NCBI GenBank assembly: GCA_021776235.1
Contig: JAJFGG010000013.1
Coordinates: 1-64,000 of the forward strand
Direction: 5' to 3'
DNA from: Alphaproteobacteria bacterium
GTDB lineage: Bacteria; Pseudomonadota; Alphaproteobacteria; GCA-2731375
DNA: 64,000 bases
In this document: piece after piece, positions 36,343 to 45,006 of the stretch
Numbering within the stretch: the stretch's first letter is position 1
Layout of the letters: each line of letters starts with the position of its first letter
Notes under the pieces: generated by a model
Told to the model about the DNA's origin: nothing
What the model saw: only the letters and a program-made list of their open reading frames with translations
The model's database searches: none
Position numbers and translations under genes: made by a program

Positions 36343-37050
36343 TCAGGCGGTTCGGGCGTTTCCGGTCAAGTCCAGGCGGGCCAGGGTTTCGGCGATAAGG
36401 GCCCCGAGGATGGCCCAGAAAATCAAGTTGGAGGCCAGGCTGGCAGTGGCGAATTCCGCCGCCAGAACAGCCGGCACGTTGCTATCCAGGTTCGCTGGAT
36501 GGGGCGCGCCGTAAACATGCGGCAGGACAACCAGCACCACGCCCGACAAACGCCAAAGCCGGCCACGGCTGAGAAAAATCAGGGCAATGCCCGCCGCCGT
36601 GAGCAATGCGGTGGCCAGCCACCAGGTTTGCCGCGCCAGCAACTCGCCGGCCGGCATGCCTGGCAGTTCCGGCGGCATGCCCAATGCCGGCGCCAGATTG
36701 ACGGCTGCGAACCCGCCCAGACCCCAGACCACCCCCTGCCGCCAGTCGGCCACATCGCGAAGGGCGAATATCGCCGCCAGGACGAGGCCCAGACCGACGC
36801 AAAGCAGTATGTTGGATAACAGTGAATAAAACAGGCGTTCCGCACCGTCGGCGGGCATCCAGGAAACCGCCTCCTCATGATGACCAGGCTTGGCCGCATC
36901 ATGCTCCGCATGCGCGTGGCTTTTACTTTCAAACGCCTCCGCCGCGAAGATCAGCGGATAGACCTTCAATGTCTGCAGCCCGGTCAGGGCGGCGCCGGCG
37001 ACCACACCGGCAAGCAGGGCACTGATCAATATGGCTCGAAAAAAAACCAC
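36343..37050 (-). CDS. cbtA: Cobalt transporter subunit CbtA
   Basis: About 235 residues with five or six membrane segments. FRAILISALLAGVVAGAALTGLQ at the start, a His-rich loop (HAHAEHDAAKPGHHEE), and VVLPHVYGAPHPANLDS near the end fit the CbtA family, the predicted energy-uncoupled cobalt transporter found with cobalamin genes. The open frame runs to 37122, but that would overlap cbtB; the GTG at 37050 gives the typical short N-terminus. The exact start is uncertain. Confidence 0.85.
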   Translation of the reverse strand: MVFFRAILISALLAGVVAGAALTGLQTLKVYPLIFAAEAFESKSHAHAEHDAAKPGHHEEAVSWMPADGAERLFYSLLSNILLCVGLGLVLAAIFALRDVADWRQGVVWGLGGFAAVNLAPALGMPPELPGMPAGELLARQTWWLATALLTAAGIALIFLSRGRLWRLSGVVLVVLPHVYGAPHPANLDSNVPAVLAAEFATASLASNLIFWAILGALIAETLARLDLTGNARTA

Positions 37051-37075
37051 GGCGAAGCTCGATGCGGCAATGGGA

Positions 37076-37261
37076 CTAGTGGCAGGGCACCGCGATGCCG
37101 TGGCGGGAATCATGGGCCGCATTGTGGATCATCGACGGATGGGAAAACGCAACACCAATGAACAGCGCCAACCCCAACAAGGCGGCAAGGCTCGCCGGCA
37201 AAACCTGAGCGGTTCGCGCTTGTACGGCGGCGGTATGATCGGCAACTTTTGTCTGCGCCAT
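37076..37261 (-). CDS. cbtB: Cobalt transporter subunit CbtB
   Basis: A 61-residue protein with one membrane helix (about residues 21-40) and the CbtB C-terminal signature HDSRHGIAVPCH, which carries conserved His and Cys residues thought to bind metal. It lies immediately upstream of cbtA, as is usual, and has a good ribosome site (AAGGAGAACG) before its ATG. Confidence 0.88.
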   Translation of the reverse strand: MAQTKVADHTAAVQARTAQVLPASLAALLGLALFIGVAFSHPSMIHNAAHDSRHGIAVPCH

Positions 37262-37337
37262 GCGTCGTTCTCCTTAAACTGACCTGTGTCACATCACCCC
37301 GGAATAAGCAGACGGGATGCAGCTAACTACCTAGCCC

Positions 37338-37354
37338 TGACAATACTTGTGTCA
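37338..37354. promoter_or_regulatory. Candidate operator upstream of cbtBA
   Basis: TGACA (37338-37342) and TGTCA (37350-37354) form a perfect 5-bp inverted repeat with a 7-bp spacer, 77 bp before the cbtB start. On the minus strand it overlaps TTGACATTGACA, a possible -35 region. No riboswitch is visible upstream of cbtB, so a metal-responsive repressor is possible; the identity is not determined. Confidence 0.3.
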
Positions 37355-37432
37355 ATGTCAATTACAACAAGAATTCGGGCTGCAGACGCAATGATGACGG
37401 CCGGCCAGTATGAGTCGCCCACCGGCGCCGAT

Positions 37433-37472
37433 TTAGAGCAACCTGCGTTCGTTTGAACGCAGGTTGCTCTAA
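37433..37472. repeat. Perfect 18-bp palindromic repeat
   Basis: TTAGAGCAACCTGCGTTC (37433-37450), loop GTTT, and GAACGCAGGTTGCTCTAA (37455-37472) form a perfect 18-bp stem. No T-run follows on either strand. It resembles the interspersed palindromes common in alphaproteobacterial genomes and shares the TAGAGCA start of the repeat at 8990. It lies just beyond the 3' end of the respiratory cluster and could stabilise or end its transcript. Confidence 0.65.
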
Positions 37473-37543
37473 CTCTTTGAAATAGATCAAATTATCAGCC
37501 CAAAAATGATTCCACCTTTTTGCTGTTTGATCTAGCACCGCAT

Positions 37544-38932
37544 TCAGGAAACCGTGCGTTGGCGTTGAAACCGATTGCCGGATTCGAGATGCTGATGTGC
37601 GGCGAGGGCGGTTTTCCGGGCAACATTGAGGCAGACCGCGACCGAGGGTCCGGCAAAATAATTGCCCGTCAGGAACAATCCGGCCTGCCGTTCGCTGGTG
37701 CCGCCCAGGGTCTTGATGAGCCCGCGGTGCCCGGCGCGGTACTGGGGCAGTCCAACCGGCCAATGGCGCACCTGCGCCACGGTTGGCTCGCCCGTGGCGC
37801 CGATAAGGTCGCGGAACTCCCGGCAGGCCAGATCGATCAATTCAGGCGCTGAAAGCCGCGCCAGATCCGGCGCCCGGGTGCCGCCGATATAGGCGGAGAC
37901 GGCAACGTAACCCTCGGGCGCGCGGCCGGGAAACATGGTCGAACAAAACTGCGAGCCCAGAATATCGCGCTTTTCCGCCTCCGCCGTGAGGAAACCTAGT
38001 CCATCCAACGGATGGGCGACCGCCTTTCGCGGAAAGCCTAGAAACACCACGGCCAACGGCGGCGCCTGGATTTGTTTTGCCGCTGTCATGCCCTGGGGAT
38101 CCAGGTCAGAGATCAGTTGCGCCGCCACGTGGGCCTGGGTGGCGACAACGACTGTTTTTGCCTGCAGGCTCCCGCTGTTTCCCAGATCTATCTTGAAACC
38201 ATTGTGATTCCGAGAAATACGTCGCACGGCGGCGCCGGTTCGTATGTTTTCCCTTAGATCCTGGGCCAGCGTCCTGGTCAGCGTCGCCATGCCATCGCGC
38301 CAGGAGAACAACCGGCTGCCCGGCATCTTACCGCCCTCGCGCCGCCGGTGCATAATGCCGAGGGTCACGGAACCGTATTTTTCCTCCAACGCGACCAACA
38401 TGGGGAATATGGCGGCAACAGACAATTCCGAGGCGCGGCCGCCGCCATAGATACCGGCGACCATGGGATCCATGACGCGCTCGGCGAATTCCCTGCCGAA
38501 CCGCCGCGAACAAAAGTCCATCACGGTCTCGTCCGCCACTCCGCTGCCATGGGGCACGAGAAACTCCGCCAGGATGCGCAGTTTTGCCATTGGCGACAGG
38601 TAGCTGGCGGTCAGAAATCCAAGCGCTCCGGTCGAGATTCCGGAAAGCTCGCCATCCGAAACAAGATAGCGGTTGTGAACCCCGTCTCCCAAGTCGCAGC
38701 GCTGGCTCTCAAGGCCAAGCTGGCGCGAGATTTCGCTGGAAACAGGAAGATGGGCATTCATGGTGCTGGGGCCGTGCTCCATCAGAAAACCATCCCGGCG
38801 TTCCGAGACCGCGTTGCCACCGGCATGGGTTTGCCGCTCCAATACCACCACGCGGTGTCCGCGCTGTTTCAGATCATGAGCCGTGGCCAGCCCGGAAACA
38901 CCGCCGCCGATGATGGCAACATCCGTTGTCAT
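37544..38932 (-). CDS. hemY: Protoporphyrinogen oxidase, HemY type
   Basis: About 462 residues. AIIGGGVSGLATAHDL and VVVLERQTHAGGNA form the FAD-binding N-terminus of the amine-oxidase-like fold; VMDPMVAGIYGGGRASELS and LFLTGNYFAGPSVAVCLN are typical of HemG/HemY protoporphyrinogen oxidases. It oxidises protoporphyrinogen IX or a related porphyrinogen at the membrane. The ATG at 38932 overlaps the stop of the radical-SAM gene, so an upstream extension is rejected. Many alphaproteobacteria use HemJ instead, so this may have arrived with the cluster. Confidence 0.85.
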   Translation of the reverse strand: MTTDVAIIGGGVSGLATAHDLKQRGHRVVVLERQTHAGGNAVSERRDGFLMEHGPSTMNAHLPVSSEISRQLGLESQRCDLGDGVHNRYLVSDGELSGISTGALGFLTASYLSPMAKLRILAEFLVPHGSGVADETVMDFCSRRFGREFAERVMDPMVAGIYGGGRASELSVAAIFPMLVALEEKYGSVTLGIMHRRREGGKMPGSRLFSWRDGMATLTRTLAQDLRENIRTGAAVRRISRNHNGFKIDLGNSGSLQAKTVVVATQAHVAAQLISDLDPQGMTAAKQIQAPPLAVVFLGFPRKAVAHPLDGLGFLTAEAEKRDILGSQFCSTMFPGRAPEGYVAVSAYIGGTRAPDLARLSAPELIDLACREFRDLIGATGEPTVAQVRHWPVGLPQYRAGHRGLIKTLGGTSERQAGLFLTGNYFAGPSVAVCLNVARKTALAAHQHLESGNRFQRQRTVS

Positions 38933-40218
38933 TGTTCCGCCCGCCCTGAAATAGGCGGGCCGCTTCCCAAACGTCCCCGCGCCACCTTTGCCAGTTCCGC
39001 CATCACTTCGCCGGTTACCTCGCTGCCGCTGCTGGCGCGCACATGGCTTTCGGCCCGCTGGCGGACAAAGCGGCGGATGAAAGAGGGAATGCGGGCCAGC
39101 CACGCTTCGGCTTCTGGCGTCCATGAGAGCGCCTCCGCATCATCGCCACAGGACGCACCAAGAGGTTGGATCACCGGGCCTCCTTTGGGTTCATAGGCGC
39201 AAAGGAAATCCTCGCCCATAAGCTGGCCGTCACGGGCCAACGGCCGGGCCCGGCAGCCGCCGCAGATCTTGCCGTACTCGCAAACGCCGCAACGCCCCTG
39301 CAAAACCGGTTGGCGCAACGCCTTGAACTGCGGTGCGTCCCGCCAGATGTCGGCAAAGCCGTTGTCACGGACGGAGCCGACCTCTTCCTCGATGTACGGG
39401 CAGGCGGTGACACCGCCCGTAGGCGTAATCCGGCAATAGCGGGTGCCGGCCAGGCAGCCGCCGGCCTCATAACCATGCGCACTGGTAATAGGCCAGTCCG
39501 GGTCCAGTTCCCAGGCCATGCGCTTGAAATGGGGCGCGCATTTGGCCCGGATCATGATCTCCGTCTCCTGCCGAGAGGCTTCCGTCAGCCGCCGCATGAC
39601 CCGTTCGTAGGTGTCGACCGAGATGTTCGTTACCTTTTCGCCACGGCCCGTGCAGACGAGAAAAAAGACGTTCAGGACAAACGCGCCGACGTCGCGGGCA
39701 AAGGCGATCATATCGTCAAGTTCATGGGCATTGTCGTCGGTGACCGAAAAATGGATCTGAAAGCGCAGGCCGTTCCGGCGGCAGGCATCGAAGGCCGCCA
39801 TGGCCTGTGCCCACGAACCCGGCAACCCGCGAAATTCGTCGTGGCGGGCGGCATCCAGGGAATCCAGACTGATGCCGGCGCCCATTAGCCCGGCCGCCTG
39901 CAGGGCAGCGGCGCGGCGGTCGTTAAGGCCTAGGCCGTTGCTGCCCAGGACCGCCATCAGGCCGAGGCCGGCGGCATGGGTAACCAGTTCCGTCAGGTCA
40001 GCCCGTAACAACGGTTCGCCACCGGTGAACACGACCATGGTCTCGTCACTAAGGGCGGCAATATCGTCCAGCAGCGCCATGACCTCCGCCGTGGTCAACT
40101 CACCCGAATTGTCGCTTTCGCGGGTCCCGGCATCGAGGTAGCAGTGCGCGCAATTCAGGTTGCAGCGGCGGGTCAGGTTCAGGGCAACCAGAAAGGGCGG
40201 GCTGAGCGTGTCTGCCAT
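38929..40218 (-). CDS. Radical-SAM/SPASM protein with C-terminal PCP_red domain
   Basis: A 429-residue protein. Cys19, Cys23 and Cys26 (RCNLNCAHC) bind the SAM [4Fe-4S] cluster. The SPASM region has CPYIEEEVG and CGVCEYGKICGGCRA for auxiliary clusters, as in the NirJ/AhbD family that trims side chains of haem precursors. The last 70 residues (SWTPEAEAWLARIPSFIRRF) match the PCP_red domain repeated in the neighbouring UspA gene. It probably modifies a tetrapyrrole for the cytochromes. It sits in the run usp-radical SAM-hemY. Confidence 0.82.
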   Translation of the reverse strand: MADTLSPPFLVALNLTRRCNLNCAHCYLDAGTRESDNSGELTTAEVMALLDDIAALSDETMVVFTGGEPLLRADLTELVTHAAGLGLMAVLGSNGLGLNDRRAAALQAAGLMGAGISLDSLDAARHDEFRGLPGSWAQAMAAFDACRRNGLRFQIHFSVTDDNAHELDDMIAFARDVGAFVLNVFFLVCTGRGEKVTNISVDTYERVMRRLTEASRQETEIMIRAKCAPHFKRMAWELDPDWPITSAHGYEAGGCLAGTRYCRITPTGGVTACPYIEEEVGSVRDNGFADIWRDAPQFKALRQPVLQGRCGVCEYGKICGGCRARPLARDGQLMGEDFLCAYEPKGGPVIQPLGASCGDDAEALSWTPEAEAWLARIPSFIRRFVRQRAESHVRASSGSEVTGEVMAELAKVARGRLGSGPPISGRAEQ

Positions 40219-40245
40219 GGAAATGATCCCCCCTTGCCGCGCCGG

Positions 40246-42357
40246 TCAATTCTTGTACTGACCGGGTGCGCTTTCCGAGTGGAAGGCGCCCAGGCTTTCC
40301 CAGGACTCGGCTGCCTTGTCGATGGCGGCGCCATTGACGATGTCGAGCCCCAATGCGCGGGCGCAACGTTCAATCTCGGAAACCACCATTGGGCGGATGA
40401 AATCAGGAATGCGCTCGACGCGCGTCGCCGCCGCTGGGTCCCAGGCCATCTCGGCCTGCCGTTTCTCGGAGCCCTTGGCCCAGCCGGCGTATTTCTCCTC
40501 CAGCAGATCCAGGGTGACGCTTTCAGCGCCGGTCTGGCGCGCCATGTTCTCCACCCGCTGTCTTGTCATCTCGCGCATGATGCCTTCGGGCACTCGTGCC
40601 AGACGGCTCTCGGCTGCATCGGTCCAGGTAACGGGATGGTCTGCGGATAGGGCTGACGCGGCGGCCCCGGACTGGTCCTCATCGCCGTTCTGATCCGAGA
40701 TCTCATCCGTGCCCTCATCCTCCGGGGCCGGCACCGGACACATGGCCTTGCGGGCTTCGGCCACACCTTCCTCTGCCAGCTCAAGGGTAATATCCTTGAG
40801 GCCGCGCTCCAGGGCCAGGTCCTCAATACCCGCCTTGACCGTTTCACGGACCATCTGCGGCACCTTGACCACGCGGGCCAGGGCGGCGGCCGACCAGGCC
40901 GGCCGTTCGCTGTCCGCCAGGTCGAGAAACGGCGTCACGTGTTTCGGCATGACGGTGGCGCTGTGATCCCGCCGGGCCCGTTTGACGGCGCGCAGCCGGA
41001 TGTTATCGGCGACCGCGGCGTCCGCGACCGTGGCCAGCAGCTTTTCCGCCGCCTCGCTCCACGTCAATTCGCGGTCCGCGCCGGCGTCGTTGCCGGCGAA
41101 ACCCGGCATGGCCTTGCCCATGACCTCGTCCACGATATCGGAGGTCACAAAGGTATGGCCCAGTTTTTGCGTGTGACGCAGCACCATGCGCCGGGCCATA
41201 TCGCGGACGAATTCCGGCGCCCGGGATATTTTCTTCTCCGCCTCCACACTCCAGGACACGGTTTCCGAGGCCACCACGTCGAGGGGCGGCGTATAGATGG
41301 TCTGGGTCAGCCATATATGGCAGGGCGCCTGGCGCAGCAGATTTTCAGCATTGCCGCCGATATCCAGTTCATCGTCCGCATGGACGCCGGTCTTGCCAAC
41401 CACCAAAAGCGAGGCGCCGACGGTTTCCAGATAACCGAGGACGGCCTTGTAGGGCTTACCGTCCAGCAGCTTTGTCGAGATCTTGACGCCCAGATCGTCG
41501 GCAATGGTTTCGGCTACTTCCAAATGAGACTGATAGATCTTGGCAATGCCGTCGTCGATCAGTTCCTCGTGCAGCTGTTCCTGTTCCTTGAAGCGAAAAA
41601 CCTTGCCGGCCTCTTCGCTGAGCACGCCGGCGATCTTGTTGAAAGCGACGTAGTGGTAATAGGGGTCATAGGCCGCCACCGCGTGCACCGCCGCCCCGGT
41701 CCGGGCCGCCAGGTCCAAGGCGGTCATCAGGCCGCCATAGGAAAGCGGCGAACCGTCGATACCGACGACGATGGGTCCATCGCCAACCGCCCTACGCGGG
41801 TCGCGAACGACAAATGTGTCGATCGGCGAGCGGCGAACGACCCGTTCCGCGACGGTACCGATCAGGCTTCCGGGTACGGCGCCCAGACCCAGTGCGCCCA
41901 CGGCCAAGACATCATATTCACCGCTGCGGGCCGCCGCCACGACCTGGGCATAGTTCTTGCCCTCGGGGCTGAGCCGCTTGAAAAGTACACCGGCGGCCTG
42001 ACAGGCCGCCTGGCCGGCATCGTGGTAACTATCGGAGATGATGTTCAGGCCACGGCTGATCAGATCGTCATGGACTTCGCGCTGATAGCCCATCTCCTCT
42101 TCTTCCAGATAACGCTCCGGCAAGCCGCCTTCCATCATCTTGAAACGGCGGTCATGCAGAGCCGCCGCGTAGGCATGAATGCCGGTGACCACGCCGTCGG
42201 CGGACTTGGCCAGACGAATCGCTTCATCAAGCGCCCTATTGGCATGTTCAGACGCATCCAAGGCGACCAGAATGCGCCCCAGGGACACGGGCGCCGTATC
42301 GGCTGTTCTATGGTCACCCGCCGTTTCTGCGGCTTGCGGGGCTATGGATGCTGTCAT
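40246..42357 (-). CDS. Universal-stress protein with about five PCP_red-like repeats
   Basis: About 703 residues. Two UspA domains: residues about 25-170 (RILVALDASEHANRALDEA) and about 175-345 (IVVGIDGSPLSYGGL, LLVVGKTGVHADDEL). Then come about five units beginning W(S/T/D)xxAxxxLxRVPxxxR: VSWSVEAEKKISRAPEFVRD, LTWSEAAEKLLATV, PAWSAAALARVVKVPQMVRE, VTWTDAAESRLARVPEGIMR, MAWDPAAATRVERIPDFIRP. These resemble the C-terminal helix of protochlorophyllide-reductase B subunits. No signal peptide. It may sense or handle porphyrin or Fe-S cargo. The start at 42357 gives a Usp-like N-terminus. Confidence 0.78.
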   Translation of the reverse strand: MTASIAPQAAETAGDHRTADTAPVSLGRILVALDASEHANRALDEAIRLAKSADGVVTGIHAYAAALHDRRFKMMEGGLPERYLEEEEMGYQREVHDDLISRGLNIISDSYHDAGQAACQAAGVLFKRLSPEGKNYAQVVAAARSGEYDVLAVGALGLGAVPGSLIGTVAERVVRRSPIDTFVVRDPRRAVGDGPIVVGIDGSPLSYGGLMTALDLAARTGAAVHAVAAYDPYYHYVAFNKIAGVLSEEAGKVFRFKEQEQLHEELIDDGIAKIYQSHLEVAETIADDLGVKISTKLLDGKPYKAVLGYLETVGASLLVVGKTGVHADDELDIGGNAENLLRQAPCHIWLTQTIYTPPLDVVASETVSWSVEAEKKISRAPEFVRDMARRMVLRHTQKLGHTFVTSDIVDEVMGKAMPGFAGNDAGADRELTWSEAAEKLLATVADAAVADNIRLRAVKRARRDHSATVMPKHVTPFLDLADSERPAWSAAALARVVKVPQMVRETVKAGIEDLALERGLKDITLELAEEGVAEARKAMCPVPAPEDEGTDEISDQNGDEDQSGAAASALSADHPVTWTDAAESRLARVPEGIMREMTRQRVENMARQTGAESVTLDLLEEKYAGWAKGSEKRQAEMAWDPAAATRVERIPDFIRPMVVSEIERCARALGLDIVNGAAIDKAAESWESLGAFHSESAPGQYKN

Positions 42358-42439
42358 TTCTCTGCTTTCACTACCGGTGGATTCCTGAATTTCGCACCAG
42401 CAGGGTCTGTCAGAAGCTAAGCAGCCGCATTGACATCCA

Positions 42440-42667
42440 TCAAGCTGCGCCCTGGCGCCGGATGGCACCGATCAGGCACAATAATAGCCCTCCTATGAGC
42501 AGCATCGCGTGAAACGGAGCAACCTCGAATCCGCCACGCCACGACAGCATAATGTCCAAGGTGCCGAGAATGACCAGAATAACGCCGAACAGCCGGATGA
42601 TGGCGCCGCGGCTGGTGTTGTTACCGCTTTCCGCAGTCTCTTCGGTTTCCTCCATCTCGGCCTTCAT
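42440..42667 (-). CDS. Small two-helix membrane protein
   Basis: A 75-residue protein with a charged N-terminus (MKAEMEETEETAESG) and two hydrophobic helices, IIRLFGVILVILGTLDIML and FHAMLLIGGLLLCLIGAI. The ATG at 42667 overlaps the upstream cytochrome stop (ATGA), so it belongs to module A. A longer frame to 42946 would lie inside the cytochrome gene and is rejected. It is probably an accessory subunit of the membrane complex; no family recognised. Confidence 0.6.
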   Translation of the reverse strand: MKAEMEETEETAESGNNTSRGAIIRLFGVILVILGTLDIMLSWRGGFEVAPFHAMLLIGGLLLCLIGAIRRQGAA

Positions 42668-44229
42668 GATGCCCGGCCCGCGTTTCGGGCCGCCGCGCCA
42701 CGGCCCCACCAGAGCAGAATGCCGCCGATCAAAAACACGGCGATCAAGGCGCTGATTGCCGGTTTCGCGCCCGCGGTGGGCTTCAGCAAAAGCCAGTACC
42801 AGGTCGTCATGCCGTGGCTGGTTCCGCTCTCGCTGTTGGAACCGTCCCAGGCAAAAAAGGCAATGGGGATGAATTGCCCCTCCTCGAACTGCAGATCCCT
42901 GTCCACGGTTTCGGTGCGGAGCGGCCTGGTCATCACGACCCGCCAAGTACCGGCCTTATAGCTGCCCTTGGCCGCGACTGAGGTGGCCGCGGCGTCGCGT
43001 GCCTCTTGCGCCGCAATCCCCGTTGCATCAAGCATGGTGATGCGTTCCGGCGCCTCCGTGGTGCCACTGGACCAGCGCCACAGATTGACCGGTTTGGCCG
43101 CATCACCCATGAGGAAATAGGGTTTTTCCATGCCCCGGGGGATGGTCATCGGGAACTGGACGGCAATGGCGTCTTCGCTGAGTTCCGCATCGGCAATGCT
43201 TCGCGCCTTGTCATCGCCGGGGATGCTTCTGGTCCGGTCGTCCCATTCAAGATGAATGGCAATCTGCTTGTCATTGTAAAGGGCGCGGACGCTGACCGTG
43301 TCGTTGGCGGTCGTGAAGAAACGCGACTTGCCGACGATCTGTGGCACCATGAAGAAGGTCGATGGCGGTGCTGTCTTCCAGACGGGATCGTCCGGAGCGG
43401 CAGGTAATTCTCCCTCGACGCGGGCGGCCTGGATGACCGTATTCTCGGGCCGTACCACCATCTCCGTCTTAGCCAGGGCGGCGACATAGTTTGCGACATG
43501 CCAGCGCTCTTCGATGCTGAGCTTCTTTGAACTTTTTGGATCAGCAAAGGACGGCATCTGGGTTGTCGGAATGCCGGCTGAAATTCGGGCAAAGATATCT
43601 TTCGGGTCATTGCTGGCGCGGAACGTCCAGGGTTTGGTCAGATTTCGCGGCCAGGTACGCTCGCCATTGTCGTTTTTCAGCTTCTTGATGGCATCGCCTT
43701 TGCCGGTCTCGCCATGGCATTCCGAGCAGCGGTCGTCGGCATGGAACAGTTTGTCGCCGGCAGCAATGCTTTCCGGCGAGGTTTGCACCCGGGTGCCGTA
43801 GTCCACCTGTCCTTCGGGCGTCCCCTCCAATTCGGCGAAGCTTTTGATATAGGCAATAACGTCCCGGATTTCCTGTTCCGACAGCAGATCGCTCCAGCCG
43901 GGCATGGCCGTGCCGGGCATGCCGTCGCGGACCATGCGAAACAGATCCTCGTCGTTGGGCAGATCCGCATCAAAGGCCGAGGACTTGATCTTGTAGAGAC
44001 CAAGCGTGAAGTCACGGGGCGGCGGGTTCAGTCGTTCGGCCGCCGGGCCCAGGCCGTCGCCCTCATCGCCGTGGCACTGCAGGCAGCGTTTGATATAGAC
44101 CGTTTCGCCTTTTTCGGCGTCACCGTTCTGCGCCGCGGATTGCGCGCTGACCGGGCCGGAACAGAGCGCCAGCAGACCGGCCGCAATGGCTGGGGCAAGA
44201 ATCCGTTTCATCAAACCGCCCGCCATCAT
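42664..44229 (-). CDS. Di-haem cytochrome c with ethylbenzene-dehydrogenase-type haem domain (module A)
   Basis: A 521-residue exported protein: signal peptide (KRILAPAIAAGLLALCSGPVSAQ), cytochrome c domain 1 (CLQCHGDEGDG), domain 2 (CSECHGETGKGD), then an EB_dh-like domain of about 200 residues (FEEGQFIPIAFFAWDGSNSE) of the kind that binds haem b in the gamma subunit of type II DMSO-reductase enzymes and in NxrC, and a C-terminal membrane helix. It shuttles electrons in the periplasm. It is a paralogue of the protein at 49300-50958. It overlaps the gene before it; ATG 44211 is an alternative start. Confidence 0.87.
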   Translation of the reverse strand: MMAGGLMKRILAPAIAAGLLALCSGPVSAQSAAQNGDAEKGETVYIKRCLQCHGDEGDGLGPAAERLNPPPRDFTLGLYKIKSSAFDADLPNDEDLFRMVRDGMPGTAMPGWSDLLSEQEIRDVIAYIKSFAELEGTPEGQVDYGTRVQTSPESIAAGDKLFHADDRCSECHGETGKGDAIKKLKNDNGERTWPRNLTKPWTFRASNDPKDIFARISAGIPTTQMPSFADPKSSKKLSIEERWHVANYVAALAKTEMVVRPENTVIQAARVEGELPAAPDDPVWKTAPPSTFFMVPQIVGKSRFFTTANDTVSVRALYNDKQIAIHLEWDDRTRSIPGDDKARSIADAELSEDAIAVQFPMTIPRGMEKPYFLMGDAAKPVNLWRWSSGTTEAPERITMLDATGIAAQEARDAAATSVAAKGSYKAGTWRVVMTRPLRTETVDRDLQFEEGQFIPIAFFAWDGSNSESGTSHGMTTWYWLLLKPTAGAKPAISALIAVFLIGGILLWWGRGAAARNAGRAS

Positions 44230-44993
44230 TCGTGCTCCCAGGATCGCGGCCGATGACCCGTATAGTCATAGAGATACAGGATTACCTGCCAGACCTCGTC
44301 TTCCGTGAGGAAGTCCTGCCACACCGGCATGGAAGAAATCCAGGGTGCGGCCTCCTTCGGCAGACCCGGGCCACCGGTGGTGATGCGCCAGAACAAATAG
44401 GATTCCTGCAGTTGCGCGATGGTACCTACGTCCTGGAAGTTCAGCGGCGTCGGGTTCAGGCCATCGGCGTAAGGCCCCTGGCCGTCAAGCTTGTCGCCAT
44501 GGCAGTACTGGCAGTTCCGGATATAGACGGCGGCACCCTCGTTGACCAGTTCGCGGAACTGCTCCGGGTCTTCCTTTTCGAGCTTTCTAAACGGGTTCTC
44601 CAACTGCAACAGGTTGACCCGCTTGCCATAAATTTTCGCCGTGGTGGGCGGTGCCGGATGGATGGTGCGCAGTTCCAGGGGCGCCTCGAAACCAGGCTGC
44701 ATCTGCATATAGGTGGCCCCGCCCACTGCCAGCGGAACGATGGCGAAGACGAGGTTGCGCCAAAGCCGCTTCGCGGGGTCTTCCACCAGGGCCTTTATTG
44801 GGGCCACCAGCTCGCGTGTCTGGTCCTCGTCGTAGGTAAAGACCATGAAGACGCCGGCGGTGACGAAGAACATGTACATGACGAGCAGGCTGGCAGGAAT
44901 AACCGCTTCCAGAATGACATCGAAGACGACGACAAACCCGAAATAGACCCCGGCCAGAACCAATGCGGCCTGTAGCAATCTGGGTATCTTCAT
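44226..44993 (-). CDS. Membrane-anchored mono-haem cytochrome c (module A)
   Basis: About 255 residues. Three hydrophobic segments fill the first 100 residues (LLQAALVLAGVYFGFVVVF; LLVMYMFFVTAGVFMVFTY; NLVFAIVPLAVGGATY). A single cytochrome c domain follows: NCQYCHGDKLDGQGPYADGL, with the distal-side segment SSMPVWQDFLTEDEVW. The ATG at 44993 has a good ribosome site (GAGGGGGC); a GTG sits two codons upstream. Paralogue of the 50958-51923 gene and in the same place in its module. Probably connects the CydA-like subunit to soluble cytochromes. Confidence 0.87.
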   Translation of the reverse strand: MKIPRLLQAALVLAGVYFGFVVVFDVILEAVIPASLLVMYMFFVTAGVFMVFTYDEDQTRELVAPIKALVEDPAKRLWRNLVFAIVPLAVGGATYMQMQPGFEAPLELRTIHPAPPTTAKIYGKRVNLLQLENPFRKLEKEDPEQFRELVNEGAAVYIRNCQYCHGDKLDGQGPYADGLNPTPLNFQDVGTIAQLQESYLFWRITTGGPGLPKEAAPWISSMPVWQDFLTEDEVWQVILYLYDYTGHRPRSWEHE

Positions 44994-45006
44994 TGCCACC
45001 GCCCCC

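Noticed and set aside
37262-37430. Cobalamin riboswitch upstream of cbtB
   Set aside because: Expected from other genomes, but neither the B12 box nor the GCAACTGT core is present on the minus strand.
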